This document shows, piece after piece, positions 11,884 to 25,100 of a DNA stretch of 64,000 nucleotides. The position numbers were made by a program, and so were the translations under genes. The notes below the pieces were generated by a model. It was not told the DNA's origin. It was given only the letters and a program-made list of their open reading frames with translations, and did no database searches. The DNA comes from Chrysomallon squamiferum (taxonomy: Eukaryota > Mollusca > Gastropoda > Neomphalida > Peltospiridae), in contig CM022679.1 in the NCBI GenBank assembly GCA_012295275.1, positions 16,179,842 to 16,243,841 of the forward strand, read 5' to 3'. Every line of letters begins with the position of its first letter. Position 1 is the first letter of the stretch.

Positions 11884-12299
11884 CAGTTTTAAAAATAAAA
11901 AGAGATAAAATCAAAATAAAAAAAGAAAACAAGGATTGAGTGATGGAGTGAACAGATGAAAGGAAGAAATTTTTAAAAGTTTCATTTTTATATATTTATT
12001 TATATTAGTATTAGTATTATTTTATTTTATTTTATTTTATTTTTTTTTAATATCTATAAATTGTTTTTCGTTAAATTATTTGTGAAATACAGAATTATTT
12101 CTAATTCTTTTTAATTTGGTTTTGACGTTTCTTTAACGTCATGGCACCGTTTGACAGTGAAAAACAAAATGCACGTGTTTTACTATCTAAATTAACGGAC
12201 CATCGTTACGACAAATGGTCACACATTTAAAAATTAATGTTTGATTAATTGCAGGATTCGTTAATGAATTTACAGATACATTTTCTAAAAACTATTTCA
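11826..12299. other. Intergenic core between the divergent cadherins
   Basis: Holds (ATA)n at 11848-11882 and TTTTA runs at 12016-12050. The rest is AT-rich unique sequence with scattered CpG (aacgtcatgg, gcacgtg near 12171). No exon is seen. If both first-exon calls hold, about 0.5 kb separates two divergent start regions, so control elements may be shared. Confidence 0.5.
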
Positions 12300-12479
12300 T
12301 TCAGTTCCTAATTCTGGAATCCCAGACTGAAAAGAGCGCCTTATTGAAATAATGATACAAACGACTTGCAAAACCGGTTATGTGCTAAGAATAGCGCTCT
12401 AGGAACGTAAGGGTATGGCCTGGCTTCTCGCACAGAAGTGGAATAAGACAGGGCGTGTTGACAGGCAGGTGACGATCAG
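12300..12479 (+). promoter_or_regulatory. Probable noncoding first exon and promoter of cadherin B
   Basis: GACGATCAG|gtaaag at 12479/12480 is a good donor on the plus strand with no long reading frame before it. It would splice to the acceptor atttcag at 13057, the start of cadherin B's ATG exon. The stretch 12330-12480 is richer in GC and CpG than its surroundings. An alternative donor (CAG|gtgacg) lies 10 bp upstream. Confidence 0.4.
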
Positions 12480-12950
12480 GTAAAGTGCTATATCTGTTTT
12501 TGTTTCATACGATTTTATACGAATATTATTAAATATTATTAAATAAATTCTGTTGCCATAGTTACAAACGCTGATTGAAAACTGGCTAACGTCCTCGAAA
12601 GTTCGAAGTGTGATAACGGTAACTGACGGATTATTATCAGATACTTGTACAGGTATAGATAGATGCTCACTATCAGAGGAACAGTGCAAATAAAATATGT
12701 TCAGATATTGATAGGTAATAACAGCCAGTATTGCATTAACAAAGGTTTTCCCTCTGGCGGCAACGTTAATAAAAACACACACCATTCACATTTTATACTT
12801 TTAATATCACTTGATGTTGAGGTGTTACTGAACATAATTGTATTTATTATTTGTACACACTTACATGCTTGTGCCAGCCTTTCTGCAACCTTTAATAAGT
12901 ATGATGAATGTGTTATAGGAGTCCATGTCCATGATTAATATCACAAAGAT

Positions 12951-12982
<32 letters not shown>

Positions 12983-13057
12983 TTTTATTTTATTTTATTT
13001 TATTTTATTTTATCTATATATCTATCTATTTATTTATTTATTTTTATTTTATTTCAG
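12480..13057. other. Probable 5' UTR intron of cadherin B
   Basis: AT-rich sequence without convincing exons. It ends in TTTA/TTTTA repeats (12950-13050) that form the polypyrimidine side of the acceptor. Confidence 0.4.
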
Positions 13058-13143
13058 AGGTGAAGACTAAGTTCTGTGTCTGGTGTGAGCAGACAACATC
13101 AAGATGGACCACATAATGGTGGTTCTCTCTGTTCTTCTGTGTG
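13058..13143 (+). CDS. Cadherin B start exon: ATG and signal peptide
   Basis: Acceptor atttcag at 13051-13057, ATG at 13104, product [13 protein letters not shown], ending in phase 1 at the donor gtgagt. Cadherin A's start exon has the same design (short hydrophobic core, phase 1). The signal peptide continues into the next exon as GHFATAQ, with likely cleavage after the Ala-rich part. Confidence 0.8.
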
Positions 13144-16139
13144 GTGAGTTGAACTGAAGTGTTGTTTAGAGTTACTGTGTATTATATAAGCAATACAACA
13201 CTGTGTATTATACAGGCTGTATAACACAGAGTATTATATATGCAGTAAAACACAGAGTATTATATGGGCAGTAAAACAGTGACTAATACAGGCAGTGTAG
13301 CACAGTGTATTATATAGACAGTATAGCACAGTGTATTATACAGGCAGTGTAGCACAGTGTATTATATAGACAGTATAACACAGTGTATTATACAGGCAGT
13401 GTAGCACAGTGTATTATATAGACAGTATAGCACAGTGTATTATATAGACAGTATAACACAGTGTATTATACAGGCAGTGTAGCACAGTGTATTATATAGA
13501 CAGTATATCACAGTGTATTATACAGGCAGTGTAGCACAGTGTATTATATAGACAGTATATCACAGTGTATTATATAGACAGTATAACACAGTGTATTATA
13601 CAGGCAGTGTAGCACAGTGTATTATATAGACAGTATAACACAGTGTATTATACAGGCAGTAAGCACAGTGTATTATATAGACAGTATATCACAGTGTATT
13701 ATATAGACAGTATAACACAGTGTATTATGCAAGCAGTGTAGTGCAGAATATTATATAGGAAGAATAACAGTGTCTAATACAGGCATATAGCACAGTGTAT
13801 TATTTAGGCATAGGCAGTATAAAGTGTATTATATAGGCAGTATAATATAGCTTATTATACAGGCTGTATAACACAGTGTATTACATTGGCAGTATAAGTG
13901 TCTATCTAATACAAGCAGTATAGCGCAGTGTATTATACAGGCAGTATAACACAGTGTATTATAAGGCAGTATAGCACAGTGTATTATACAGGCAGTATAA
14001 CACAGTGTATTATATAGGCAGTATAACAATACAATATAAGATAGCACAATGTATAATACATAATATATTGTATATGACAAGCTTATTTATTAAGTATAAG
14101 TTTTTCTGGATATTATGGGCCTTCTTTCTGTGAGAGTGTAATTGATTAAAAAGTATTTTAAATGGAGAGATTGTGTATATGGAACTATTCTAATGAACAT
14201 GAAATGTATGTATCTTCAATTCTTTATTGAAAATATATTTGATGGTATTTGTTTTAAAACCTATGAAATTCCCGTATTCTTTTTACATGCATTGAAATAC
14301 ATAATTCTGTAATTTTTATTTACTGATTTTATTTATTTATTTCTCTTGCAGGTCACTTTGCTACTGCACAGAACAGGGCTCCTTATTTTTTTGAAAATGC
14401 TACAATGAATGGATTTCATATCTCAGAAGACACTCCTGTAGGCAAGTGTGTTTTTTTAATTTGGCTTACTGTGTTTTATTTACTGACTCTATACAGCACT
14501 GAATAAAAGCAATGAAAGTGTATTCTGATACAGTAAAAACAAAGTAAATACATTTAGTCACTGTATCTGTCATGTAGTTTTAACAATAATAATAATTACA
14601 AAATGTTCATGAAGAAGTAGTATAACAATAAACTGACTGATAGTTGATGTAAAATATTATACAAAATTTCCTAATATTACAGATAATTTTACCATACAAG
14701 CTTCTTTTTTTAAAGTTTTTAATGAAGTGTGTCATTGCATTTTTTGTATTTTTTATCACACACACACACGCACATTTATGAATGTGGGAAACTCACAAAA
14801 TAATACATCATTAATTTAATGTTACATAATTATCCTCAGTGAATTCATATTTTTAAACAAAATTAATAACAAATAATCTTTTACGTTATTTTCTGAAAAA
14901 ATATAACTGAAAAAAATAAACAAAAAAATAATTTTATATAAAAACTGTCCAAAAATAAAATAAAAATTTTATTACAAAAATTGTCTTAAATGTTGTGTTT
15001 CTTGTTGTAAAACATTTTTTAAAATAATATAAAGAAAATTATTTTTAATGACAAAAGAAATCTTTCCAGGTACTGTCATATATCGTCTGCAAGGTACAGA
15101 TCCAGATGGTAATGTTATTTTTTACTCCATCAAACCAGCAAATGAGGAGTTGCTTGTTAATCAAAACAATGGAAAAGTTACCCTCAAAGCTCCACTAGTT
15201 TATAATCCAGTAAGTTTATTATTAATTTGTCAAACTGATGAGATTCACAAATCTGTAGAATCACAAACTGATATGAAGATTCTCAGATTTGTAAACTCAT
15301 ATAAGCTATCTGTAGGTGCATATACAGAAACTAGATTCACAAATTTATTGATTCATATACAGAAACTAGATTCACAAATTTATTGATTCAAATATGATAT
15401 CTTTAGATTTACATATGGATTAATAAATCTGAAGATTTACAAATCATGTGGTATCTATAGATATTTATACAAATCTGTAAATTTAATAAACCACAGATTC
15501 ACAAATTAAAAATGATATTTTTAAAAAATAATATGTTTTTATCAATACGTAAAGCACTGTTAATGAACTTTCCAAATCTAAGCATTACAATTATGCAAGT
15601 TTATAACAACAGTAATTTTTATTTTTTTATTTTTTTTAGGTTGATTATGAAAGGAAGTTTACCATCATTATTACAGATCAGTTTGGTGTTTTTGTAAGTA
15701 ATTTTACATATTGATCTATAGTATATTTATAAAATTATGGTAATTATTATTGATATAACTGTTATTATTATTATTATTATTACTGTTATTATTACTCTTA
15801 TCATTAATGATTATTACCAATATTATTATTATTGTTATCAGTTATTACTATCATTATTTCATTATAATTCTGTTATTATTATTATTAAACATAAAAAAAA
15901 TTATATATATAGTTTTACAAATTTAAACATGACAGTTACTAGTTTATTAGTAAAAAAATTAATATCATTAATAAAATAAATACTTACATTTGATTCTGAA
16001 TACTATAAAGCCATTTCTATTTATAAATATATATTTTTTGGTTTAATTAAAAAAAATGTAACAGTCATGGTTTGGAGTTTTTTGTTAGGTTTCTTTTCTT
16101 GGGGGGGGGTGCAGGTTTTTTTTATTTAACAGTGTAATG

Positions 16140-16170
<31 letters not shown>

Positions 16171-19125
16171 TTTGTATATTTGTATTATTCATGGGGTAGA
16201 GTGATTTTAACTATTATATGACCAGTATCTGTATAATTTAAATGTAAGTTCAACAAAAAGGAAGAAGTACCGTATATACTTTTATAAAGTCGAATTTTTG
16301 GGAAATATTTTACTTTACATAGGTAATGCTTTTGTAGCTGTTTATTTTGACTATTTTTGCTACGGGATGCATCTAAAATAATGGTCTTTCAGCTTTTCAA
16401 AAATATAATTTTATCGTATAAAAAATTTTGAAAAATTAAATAACAAAACCAAATATGAATGTAAAACATGATATTCTTCCGTTTAATGACATAAAAATAC
16501 ATTTTAAAGCGAGAAAACCGTCAGTACAGCGTTATGCCTTATGGTGTCTTGCAATGATCTAGGAATGCAGACTTCTCTGCCAAATTGCACTAAATATCAG
16601 TCCTAATTTCATAAACAAAACTCACATGTGTAATTGTAAAGAATTTGGTGAAATAATATTGCAATCGTCATTAATATCCACTACTGACAAATCGACTAAA
16701 TACAACGGTAAGTTAGGTCTCCATGTTAGACCTATTACATTAAAGAGATACTATTTATGATACATTTAGGCTATAGCTCGTGTAATACATGCATTTATGT
16801 TATTATGGTATGTTCGTGCAAGTTACAGCTCGTGCAAGTTATGTTACAGTAGGCGTACAAATAGGCCTTCATGGCACTGTCACACTGGTCTAAAAAATAG
16901 TGACGGTGCCTGGAATCTACAGTCGACTTATACACAAGTAAAACCTAAAATGACGCAATTTTTTATCTTAAAATAGACATCGACTTACACATAAGGTCGC
17001 CTTGTACACAAGTATATACGGTATTTTAAATTGAAATATTTTATTCATCTAACTTTAATAATGCTATATGTATTTCTTATCACAGTCACAGAAATTTATT
17101 TTTATCTGAATTGTATAAATACAATCTGTAAGTGTTATGTGCTGTAAACTTAACGGAGTCACTACTAACATGAAGTTAATGTGGTCGAGATGTCATTTGT
17201 ATAACTTGTATAATATACATATTTTTATTTTATGTTTGCAGACTGAGCTAAAAATAAGTATTTTTATTGATGATTAACAACCAGGAACCATTTACAAGAT
17301 CACAGTTTTATTTTTTTCTTTTTCCTTTTCTAAATTTTAAATTCTTTATTTTATTTCTTTTCATTTTATTTTATTTTATTTTATTTTATTTTATTTTATT
17401 TTATTTTATTTTATTTTATTTTATTTTTATATTTTAATTATAATTTGTTTTAAATTTATGTATTTATTTTATTATATTTTTTTTTATATTATTGCTGCTG
17501 TTGTAGTTTAGGATTTTTTTAATATCCTAACAAATGTATCAAATATTTTTAAATATTTTTTACCTAATATTCTTATATATATTTTCACAAAAACTAAAAA
17601 GCAGTAAACATTGTTCAAATAAAATTAATATAACAGTTTTGGTCGAAAATGATTAAAAAGACTGAGTGATAGTAAATTCACATATTATTTTTGTCTATAA
17701 TTATCATCAAAATTAACCAATTTTTAAATAAAAAATTTGGTTAATATAACTGATGCTTAGTTTCTTTCTTCAAAATGAGCAGTATCAGTTTGTCATTTAT
17801 TTTTACACATTGCTGATAATTTAACTGATTATTATATTTCAGAATACTCCTGTGTTTACAACCATCATCCAGGGTTTGTCTGCAACTGATGGTGACTACA
17901 AGGGAGCTCCAATTACAGTTACCTGTAACATATCAGCAGTTGAGAATCCAGATGAATCAGTAAGTTCTACCAATTTAATACATTTTATATGTCACCTGTG
18001 TTCATTTATTACATTTTGTATGTCACCTGTGTTCATTTGTTACATTTTGTATGTCACCTGTGTTCATTTGTTACATTTTATGTGTCACCTGTGTTCATTT
18101 ATTACATCTTGTATGTCACCTGTGTTCATTTATTACATTTTATGTGTCACCTGTGTTCATTTATTACATTTTTTTCACATTTTATCTTGTATGTCACCTG
18201 TGTTCATTTATTACATTTTATGTGTCTGTGTTTATTTATTACATTTTATGTGTCACCTGTGTTCATTTATTACATTTTATGTGTCACCTGTGATGATTTA
18301 TTACATTTTATGTGTCACCTGTGATCATTTATTACATTTTATGTGTCACCTGTGTTCATTTATTACATTTTATGTGTCACGTGTGTTCATTTTTTACATT
18401 TTATGTGTAACCTGTGTTCACTTATTACATTTTATGTGTCACTTTTTCATTAACTAAAATTTATATGTTATTCATATTCATTTAAATAAGTTTGAGCATC
18501 ACTTTTATTCATTAATTAAATTTATATGTTATTATTATTATAGCTGTTATTGTTGTTGTATTTATTATGATTATTATTATTATTATTATTATTTAGCAAA
18601 CACAAAGCTGTGAGACATTTTCACTGAAAATGGTCATGTCCAGTAACAGAATGTGGAAGGGTGATCTTATTCTGCAGAAACCCCTCGATTTCGAAACTCG
18701 CTTCTTCTACCAGGTTCCTCTTGTACTCAATGTGAGTCAATCATTTAAAGATTAGCACAGACATTAACTGAAAACACTTATTTTATGTACAAAATCAGAG
18801 ACACTCACACATACACATGGATACACACACACTTATATGTTGAATTCTAATATTTAAATTATATTAGTTATTCATAAACATGTATGAGATAAAAAGATAA
18901 CTGTTGATGATATCAGTGATTAATTTGTTTGTTTGTTTGTTTGTTTGTTTGTTTATGTTTATGAATAATAATGCAAACTGAATTTTTTTGTATGAATGTT
19001 TTTGTATAGGAATTGCATGTGCATTGGTCTTAAATTTGAAATTAAGATACATGTAAATTGCTTAATATGACTCAGTCAAAAACTTTTTTCTTTTCTTCTT
19101 CTTCTTCTTCTTCTACTTCTTCTTC

Positions 19126-19186
<61 letters not shown>

Positions 19187-22100
19187 TTTAATTTATTTTA
19201 ATTTATTTGTTTATTTATTTATGCACAGTTAAAGAAGATATTTTTTTTAATTCTTGTGTTTTGACATTTATATCAACACATCAGTACAAATTATGATTTT
19301 TTAAAAACTACTGTAATTTAAAAGGTAATTTCTAAGCTGTTATTTCCAGGATGGAGTGCACTATAACCTGCAGAGCATTGAGATCAACTTAGAAGACATC
19401 AATGACGCACCTCCATTGTTTAAAGAAGCTATGTCTTCAATTATTGATGAAAATATACCTCCAGTGAGACAATATTTGTTACAAATCTGTATTTCACTTA
19501 CTATGCAGTATTACAATACACAGTATAATGCACGTTGTTACATTATACAATATATTGCACTATGTGTACAGTTGTACACAATCTAGTGCGCTAAAGTACC
19601 TTATTACAGAATATAATGCACTGTTACATTTCATAATACAGTGCATGATGTTACATTATACAGTATAGTGAAATATGTTACAGTATACAATACAGTGCAC
19701 TAAGGTACCTTTCAGAATATAAAGCACCATGTTACATTACACAATATAGTGCATTATGTTACAATATACAATATAGTGTATTATGTTACATTACACAATA
19801 TAGCCCATTATGTTACAATACACAATATTTTGTACTCGGTTGTATTAAACAATATTGTGTACTGTTGTATTATACAGTATATACTATGTTTTACAGTACA
19901 CAGTATGTTACATTACACTTTGTTTGTTAATTGTACTGTACAATGTATGTTATGTTACACTATTTTACACTTGTTACATTATAGTGTACAATTTTAACAT
20001 GAACTTGGTTTTTCTAGAACTCCTACATCACTTACGTGTTTGCCCAAGATGGAGACCGAAACAAACCAAATGATATTCATTATGAGCTGACATGTCGTGA
20101 GTAGTGTGTGTTTGTGTGTGTCTGTATGTCTGTGTGTCTGTATGTCTCTGTGTTTGTGTGTGTGTATGTCTGTGTTCGTGTGTATATCTGTGTGTATATC
20201 TGTGTGTGTTTGTGTGTGTGTGTGTCTATGTGATTGTGTGTATTTATGTATGTGCAGTTGTTTGTATGTATGTCTGGGTATGTATGTGTGTTTGTGCTTT
20301 TAATATGTGTGTTTGTGTGTACATCTGTGTCTTTATGTTTATTTTCATGAATATTTTAGTGCATATCTGTGAATATGTGTATGTGTATATTCATACATGC
20401 ATGTGTATTTGTGTGTGTGTGTATTTTGTGTGTGTTGTGTGTGGTATGTGTTTCACACAAAATAAATATGTATACATTTCTACCTATCATTGTATCAACC
20501 TCTATTCCAAACTATCTGCCTATCACTGTCTATCATTATATCTGCCATGTATCTGTCTACCTACCAACATATATAAGTAGCCATTTCTGCATGCACATAT
20601 ATTTTTATTGTTTTTGTTTTGTACAGACAATGACACCTTTGCAATTAAGTCCTCACCCTATGGACATGCAAACATCACCAATCTTATGACCATAGACAAG
20701 GAGTCACCCCTTTTTCAGGAGAAAGGTTTCATCATGTTATGTATTAAGGTTAGTCCACTGTCCAAAATTAATATTTCAATAACACCGACACTTGTTTTTT
20801 TGGACTTTGTGAAACAAATTATGAGATTTAATTTTTTTTTTTTAATATTATTTTAAAATTAATTTGGTGACTTCATTTCATTATTTATTTTCTTATCAGG
20901 AAATCAAATCTGATATGAGGTCATGGCTGGAATGGCAAAGAAACTGGACACACTGAGTAGAATTAATCCTGCAACTTACAATACCTCATGCCATGTTTGT
21001 GTAAGATGTGTTACAACATATTTCTATTAAAAAAACAATTTTCCATTATACACAGGCCAGAGAAATTACACCAGGGGGCGCTCTAGGAAACACTCCCACA
21101 ACAACAGCAGATACAACAATTCGAATCACTGTACGCGACATGAATGACAATGCTCCAACGTTTCACCAAGACCACTTCAATGTGTCTATCTATGAGAGCA
21201 TTCCCAACCTGTCGTCACTGCCAGATCTCTTCATGACTGTCACTGACAAGGATTCCGTGAGTAAAATAGTGACCAGTATATCTTAGCCCCAGCAGTATTC
21301 ACTTAATACTGAGTGGCAATAGTGTTTACTAACTGTAAGTGACATAAGTGTTTACTAGCAACTAATTGTAAGTGACATAAGTGTTTACTAGCAACTAATT
21401 GTAAGTGACAATAGTGTTTACCTGACAAGTAATTCTAAGTGACAATAGCATTTACCTGACAAGTAATTCTGAGTGACAACAGTGTTTACCTGACAAGTAA
21501 TTCTGAGTGACAATAGCATTTACCTGACAAGTAATTCTGAGTGACAATAGTGTTTACCTGACAAGTAATTCTAAGTGACAGTAGTGTTTACTTAACAACT
21601 TCTAAGTGACAATAGTGTTTACCTGACAAGTAATTCTAAGTGACAATAGCATTTACCTGACAAGTAATTCTGAGTGACAACAGTGTTTACTTAACAACAA
21701 CTTCTAAGTGACAATATTTTTTTACCTGACAAGTAATACTGAGTGACAACAATGTTTACCTGACAAGTAATTCTAAGTGACAACAGTGTTTACTTAACAA
21801 CTTCTAAGTGACAATAGTGTTTACCTGACAAGTAATTCTGAGTGACAACAGTGTTTACCTAACAACTACTTCTAAGTGACAATAGTGTTTACCTGACAAG
21901 TAATTCTAAGTGAATTTAGTGTTTACTTAACAACTACTTCTAAGTGACAATAGTGTTTACCTGACAAGTAATTCTAAGTGAATTTAGTGTTTACTTAACA
22001 ACAACTTCTAAGTGACTATAGTGTTTACTTAACAACAACTTCTAAGTGACAATAGTGTTTACCTAACAACTACTTCTAAGTGACAACAGTGTTTACCTAA

Positions 22101-25100
22101 CAACTACTTCTAAGTGACAATAGTGTTTACCTAACAACTACTTCTAAGTGACAATAGTGTTTACCTAACAACTACTTCTAAGTGACAACAGTGTTTACCT
22201 AACAACTACTTCTAAGTGACAATAGTGTTTACCTAACAACTACTTCTAAGTGACAACAGTGTTTACCTAACAACTACTTCTAAGTGACAATAGTGTTTAC
22301 CTGACAAGTAATTCTAAGTGACAATAGTGTTTACCTAACAACTAATTCTGAATGACAATAGTGTTTACCTGACAAGTAATTCTGAGTGACAATAATGTTT
22401 ACCTAACAGCTGTTTCTAAGTGACAATAGTGTTTACCTAACAAAAATTTCTGACTGACAATAGTGTTTACCTAACAACTTATTCTGATTGTTTTCTCTTC
22501 AGATGTAAAATATTTCATATAATGAATCATTTTCTTTTGTTTAAAATTATAAAAGGTTACCATTGAAACTATTTCTCAATTTCTGACTACAAGAGAATGA
22601 AAGCAAATATTTACCATAGCCTTTGATTAGGAGGTATTTTTGTGGAAAAAGGAAAAACTAAATTCTTATACTTTCCTTCTAATGATGCTGCTTGGACATA
22701 TATAATTATATATACAGAAAAGTCTTTTGAATTATTTATTTAATTGATTTTCAGTCAACTGCAAACTCTTATGATTTCGTTTTGATGGATTATACTGATG
22801 TCTTTGATGTCCATCCAAAACAAGGTCAAGGTCAGACGATTGCTGTTGTCCGAGTCATAGACACACTAAAGATTGATTATGAAAAAGGTCCCAGGACGTT
22901 TATTCTCAGGGTATGTATAGCCACATACACCCACAGCCACACCCACAGCCACACCTACATCTACACACATACACACATAAAAACACACACACTCAGACAC
23001 CCTAAAGACTGATTAAGATCAGGATGTGTATAGCCATCCACATGTACACACACACACACACAAACATACATAGAGACACGCATGTTGTATATATTTGTGT
23101 ATGTATATATGTATGAATATTTGAAAATATGTACATATATATATATATCTGTATATGTATGTTTGTATGTAATGTATATTACTGTGTTTCAGGTTGAGGC
23201 AAGAGAAAATTTTGGAGGTAGCAATCTTCTAACTGGCACAGCAACAGTGACAGTGCACGTACTTGACGTGAACGACAACATCCCACGCTTCAGACAGACA
23301 AAGTACGAGAGAAGTGTTAGAGAAGATGCTCAAGAAAATACTCTTATAGAAACTGTATCAGTAAGTATAATTAACATGTAAACACAACCAGAAAATACTC
23401 TTATAGAAACTGTATCAGTAAGTATAATTAACATGTAAACACAACCAGAAAATACTCTTATAGAAACCGTATCAGTAAGTATAATTAACATGTAAACACA
23501 ACCATAAATACACTTATAGAAACTGTATCAGTAAGTATAATTAACATGTAAACACAACCAGAAAATACTCTTATAGAAACTGTATCAGTAAGTGAAATTA
23601 ACATGTAAACACAACCAGAAAATACTCTTATAGAAACCGTATCAGTAAGTATAATTAACATGTAAACACAACCATAAATACACTTATAGAAAATCAGTAA
23701 GTATAATTAACATGTAAACACAACCAGAAAATATAATTAACATGTAAACAAAATAAGAAACACAACCTTATAGAAACTGTATCAGTAAGTAAAATTAACA
23801 TGTAAACACAACCAGAAAATACTCTTATAGAAACCGTATCAGTAAGTATAATTAACATGTAAACACAACCAGAAATACTCTTATAGAAACTGTATCAGTA
23901 AGTGTGATTAACATGTAAACATGACCTGGAATAACTTTATAGAAACTGCATCAGTAAGTAAAATTAACATGTAAACACAACCAGAAATACTTATAAAAAC
24001 TGTATCAGTAAGTGTGATTAACATGTAAACATGACCTGGAATAACCTCATAGAAATTTCACTTTTCTTTTTTCTCCCCTTTTTTCTTTCTTTTTTTTTTT
24101 TTTTTTTTTTTTTTCATAAGCATCACTAAAATCACTTTAAATGAGATTCCATATAGAAGTTATTATACCATATAAATTAAAAAAAAAAAAAAAAAAAACA
24201 TGAAATGAGTTCTTCTAGAATTAAATTACTAAAAAACAAATTATATTTTTTTTATTGTTTATTTTTTCACAGGTTGTGGATCCTGATTCAGGGATTATGG
24301 GTGTGAATGGCATGCGATTCAGACTTGTAGGAAATGGGGCAAATTTGTAAGTTTTTGTTAATCACAGTGTATCCATATAATTCTGTAAAAGTGGAAGATA
24401 ATTAGATGTGTTCAACATTTCATTTTGGTTTATTACCATATTTTATTTTATACTGTTTATTTGAAATTATTTAGTTTATGTTATTGTTAGCTACTTTCTT
24501 CTCATCATGTGTATACGTAGAGCAAAAAAAAAAAAAAAACCATTTTGTTTTGGTCTTCAAAACAAGTTCATGGTTTAACTCCAATGATTTGCTCAGTTTT
24601 GTTACAAATTTCAGATTTAAGATTGATCCTCAGAACGGGGAAGTAAGAGTTAACAAATGTGCCACTCCAGGCAAGCTTAACTGCATTAACTACGAACGTA
24701 AAAAGCAGTATGACTTGAATGTCGTGGCAACAGACGAACTAGGTAAAGGCCTGACATCAAATGTTGATCTAATCATCAACATCATCAACGTCAATGACAA
24801 TGCACCAGTATTTGAACGTGGAGAGTACATCAACAGTATAACAGAGGGTCAAGTGATCACCCTTGATCCACTGATTGTCAGAGTAAGAGAAAAATAGTTA
24901 ATTAATTGGCAAACCTGATGAAGTAATTAAAAATTGTTAAACACAGGAAAGTATAGTCTAAATACAGCATGACTGATTACGTATTAACTGTTAACTTGTG
25001 AGACTCTAACTTATTACTTTATAATTGTTAAACAGGAATAGATTGTCTGAAATTCTTAGTGATTAACTAATTAATAATCATTTAATAAGTGAAAATAAAT

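Noticed and set aside
12663-12938. 91-residue plus-strand open frame upstream of cadherin B
   Set aside because: It lies in the probable 5' UTR intron and shows no protein motif or conservation that can be seen.
17852-18457. 201-residue plus-strand open frame
   Set aside because: Only the first part is exon 17843-17959. The rest reads through the 31-bp minisatellite.
23361-24060. CRISPR-like regular repeats
   Set aside because: The units are directly contiguous, derive from an exon-intron junction and have no unique spacers. The DNA is eukaryotic.
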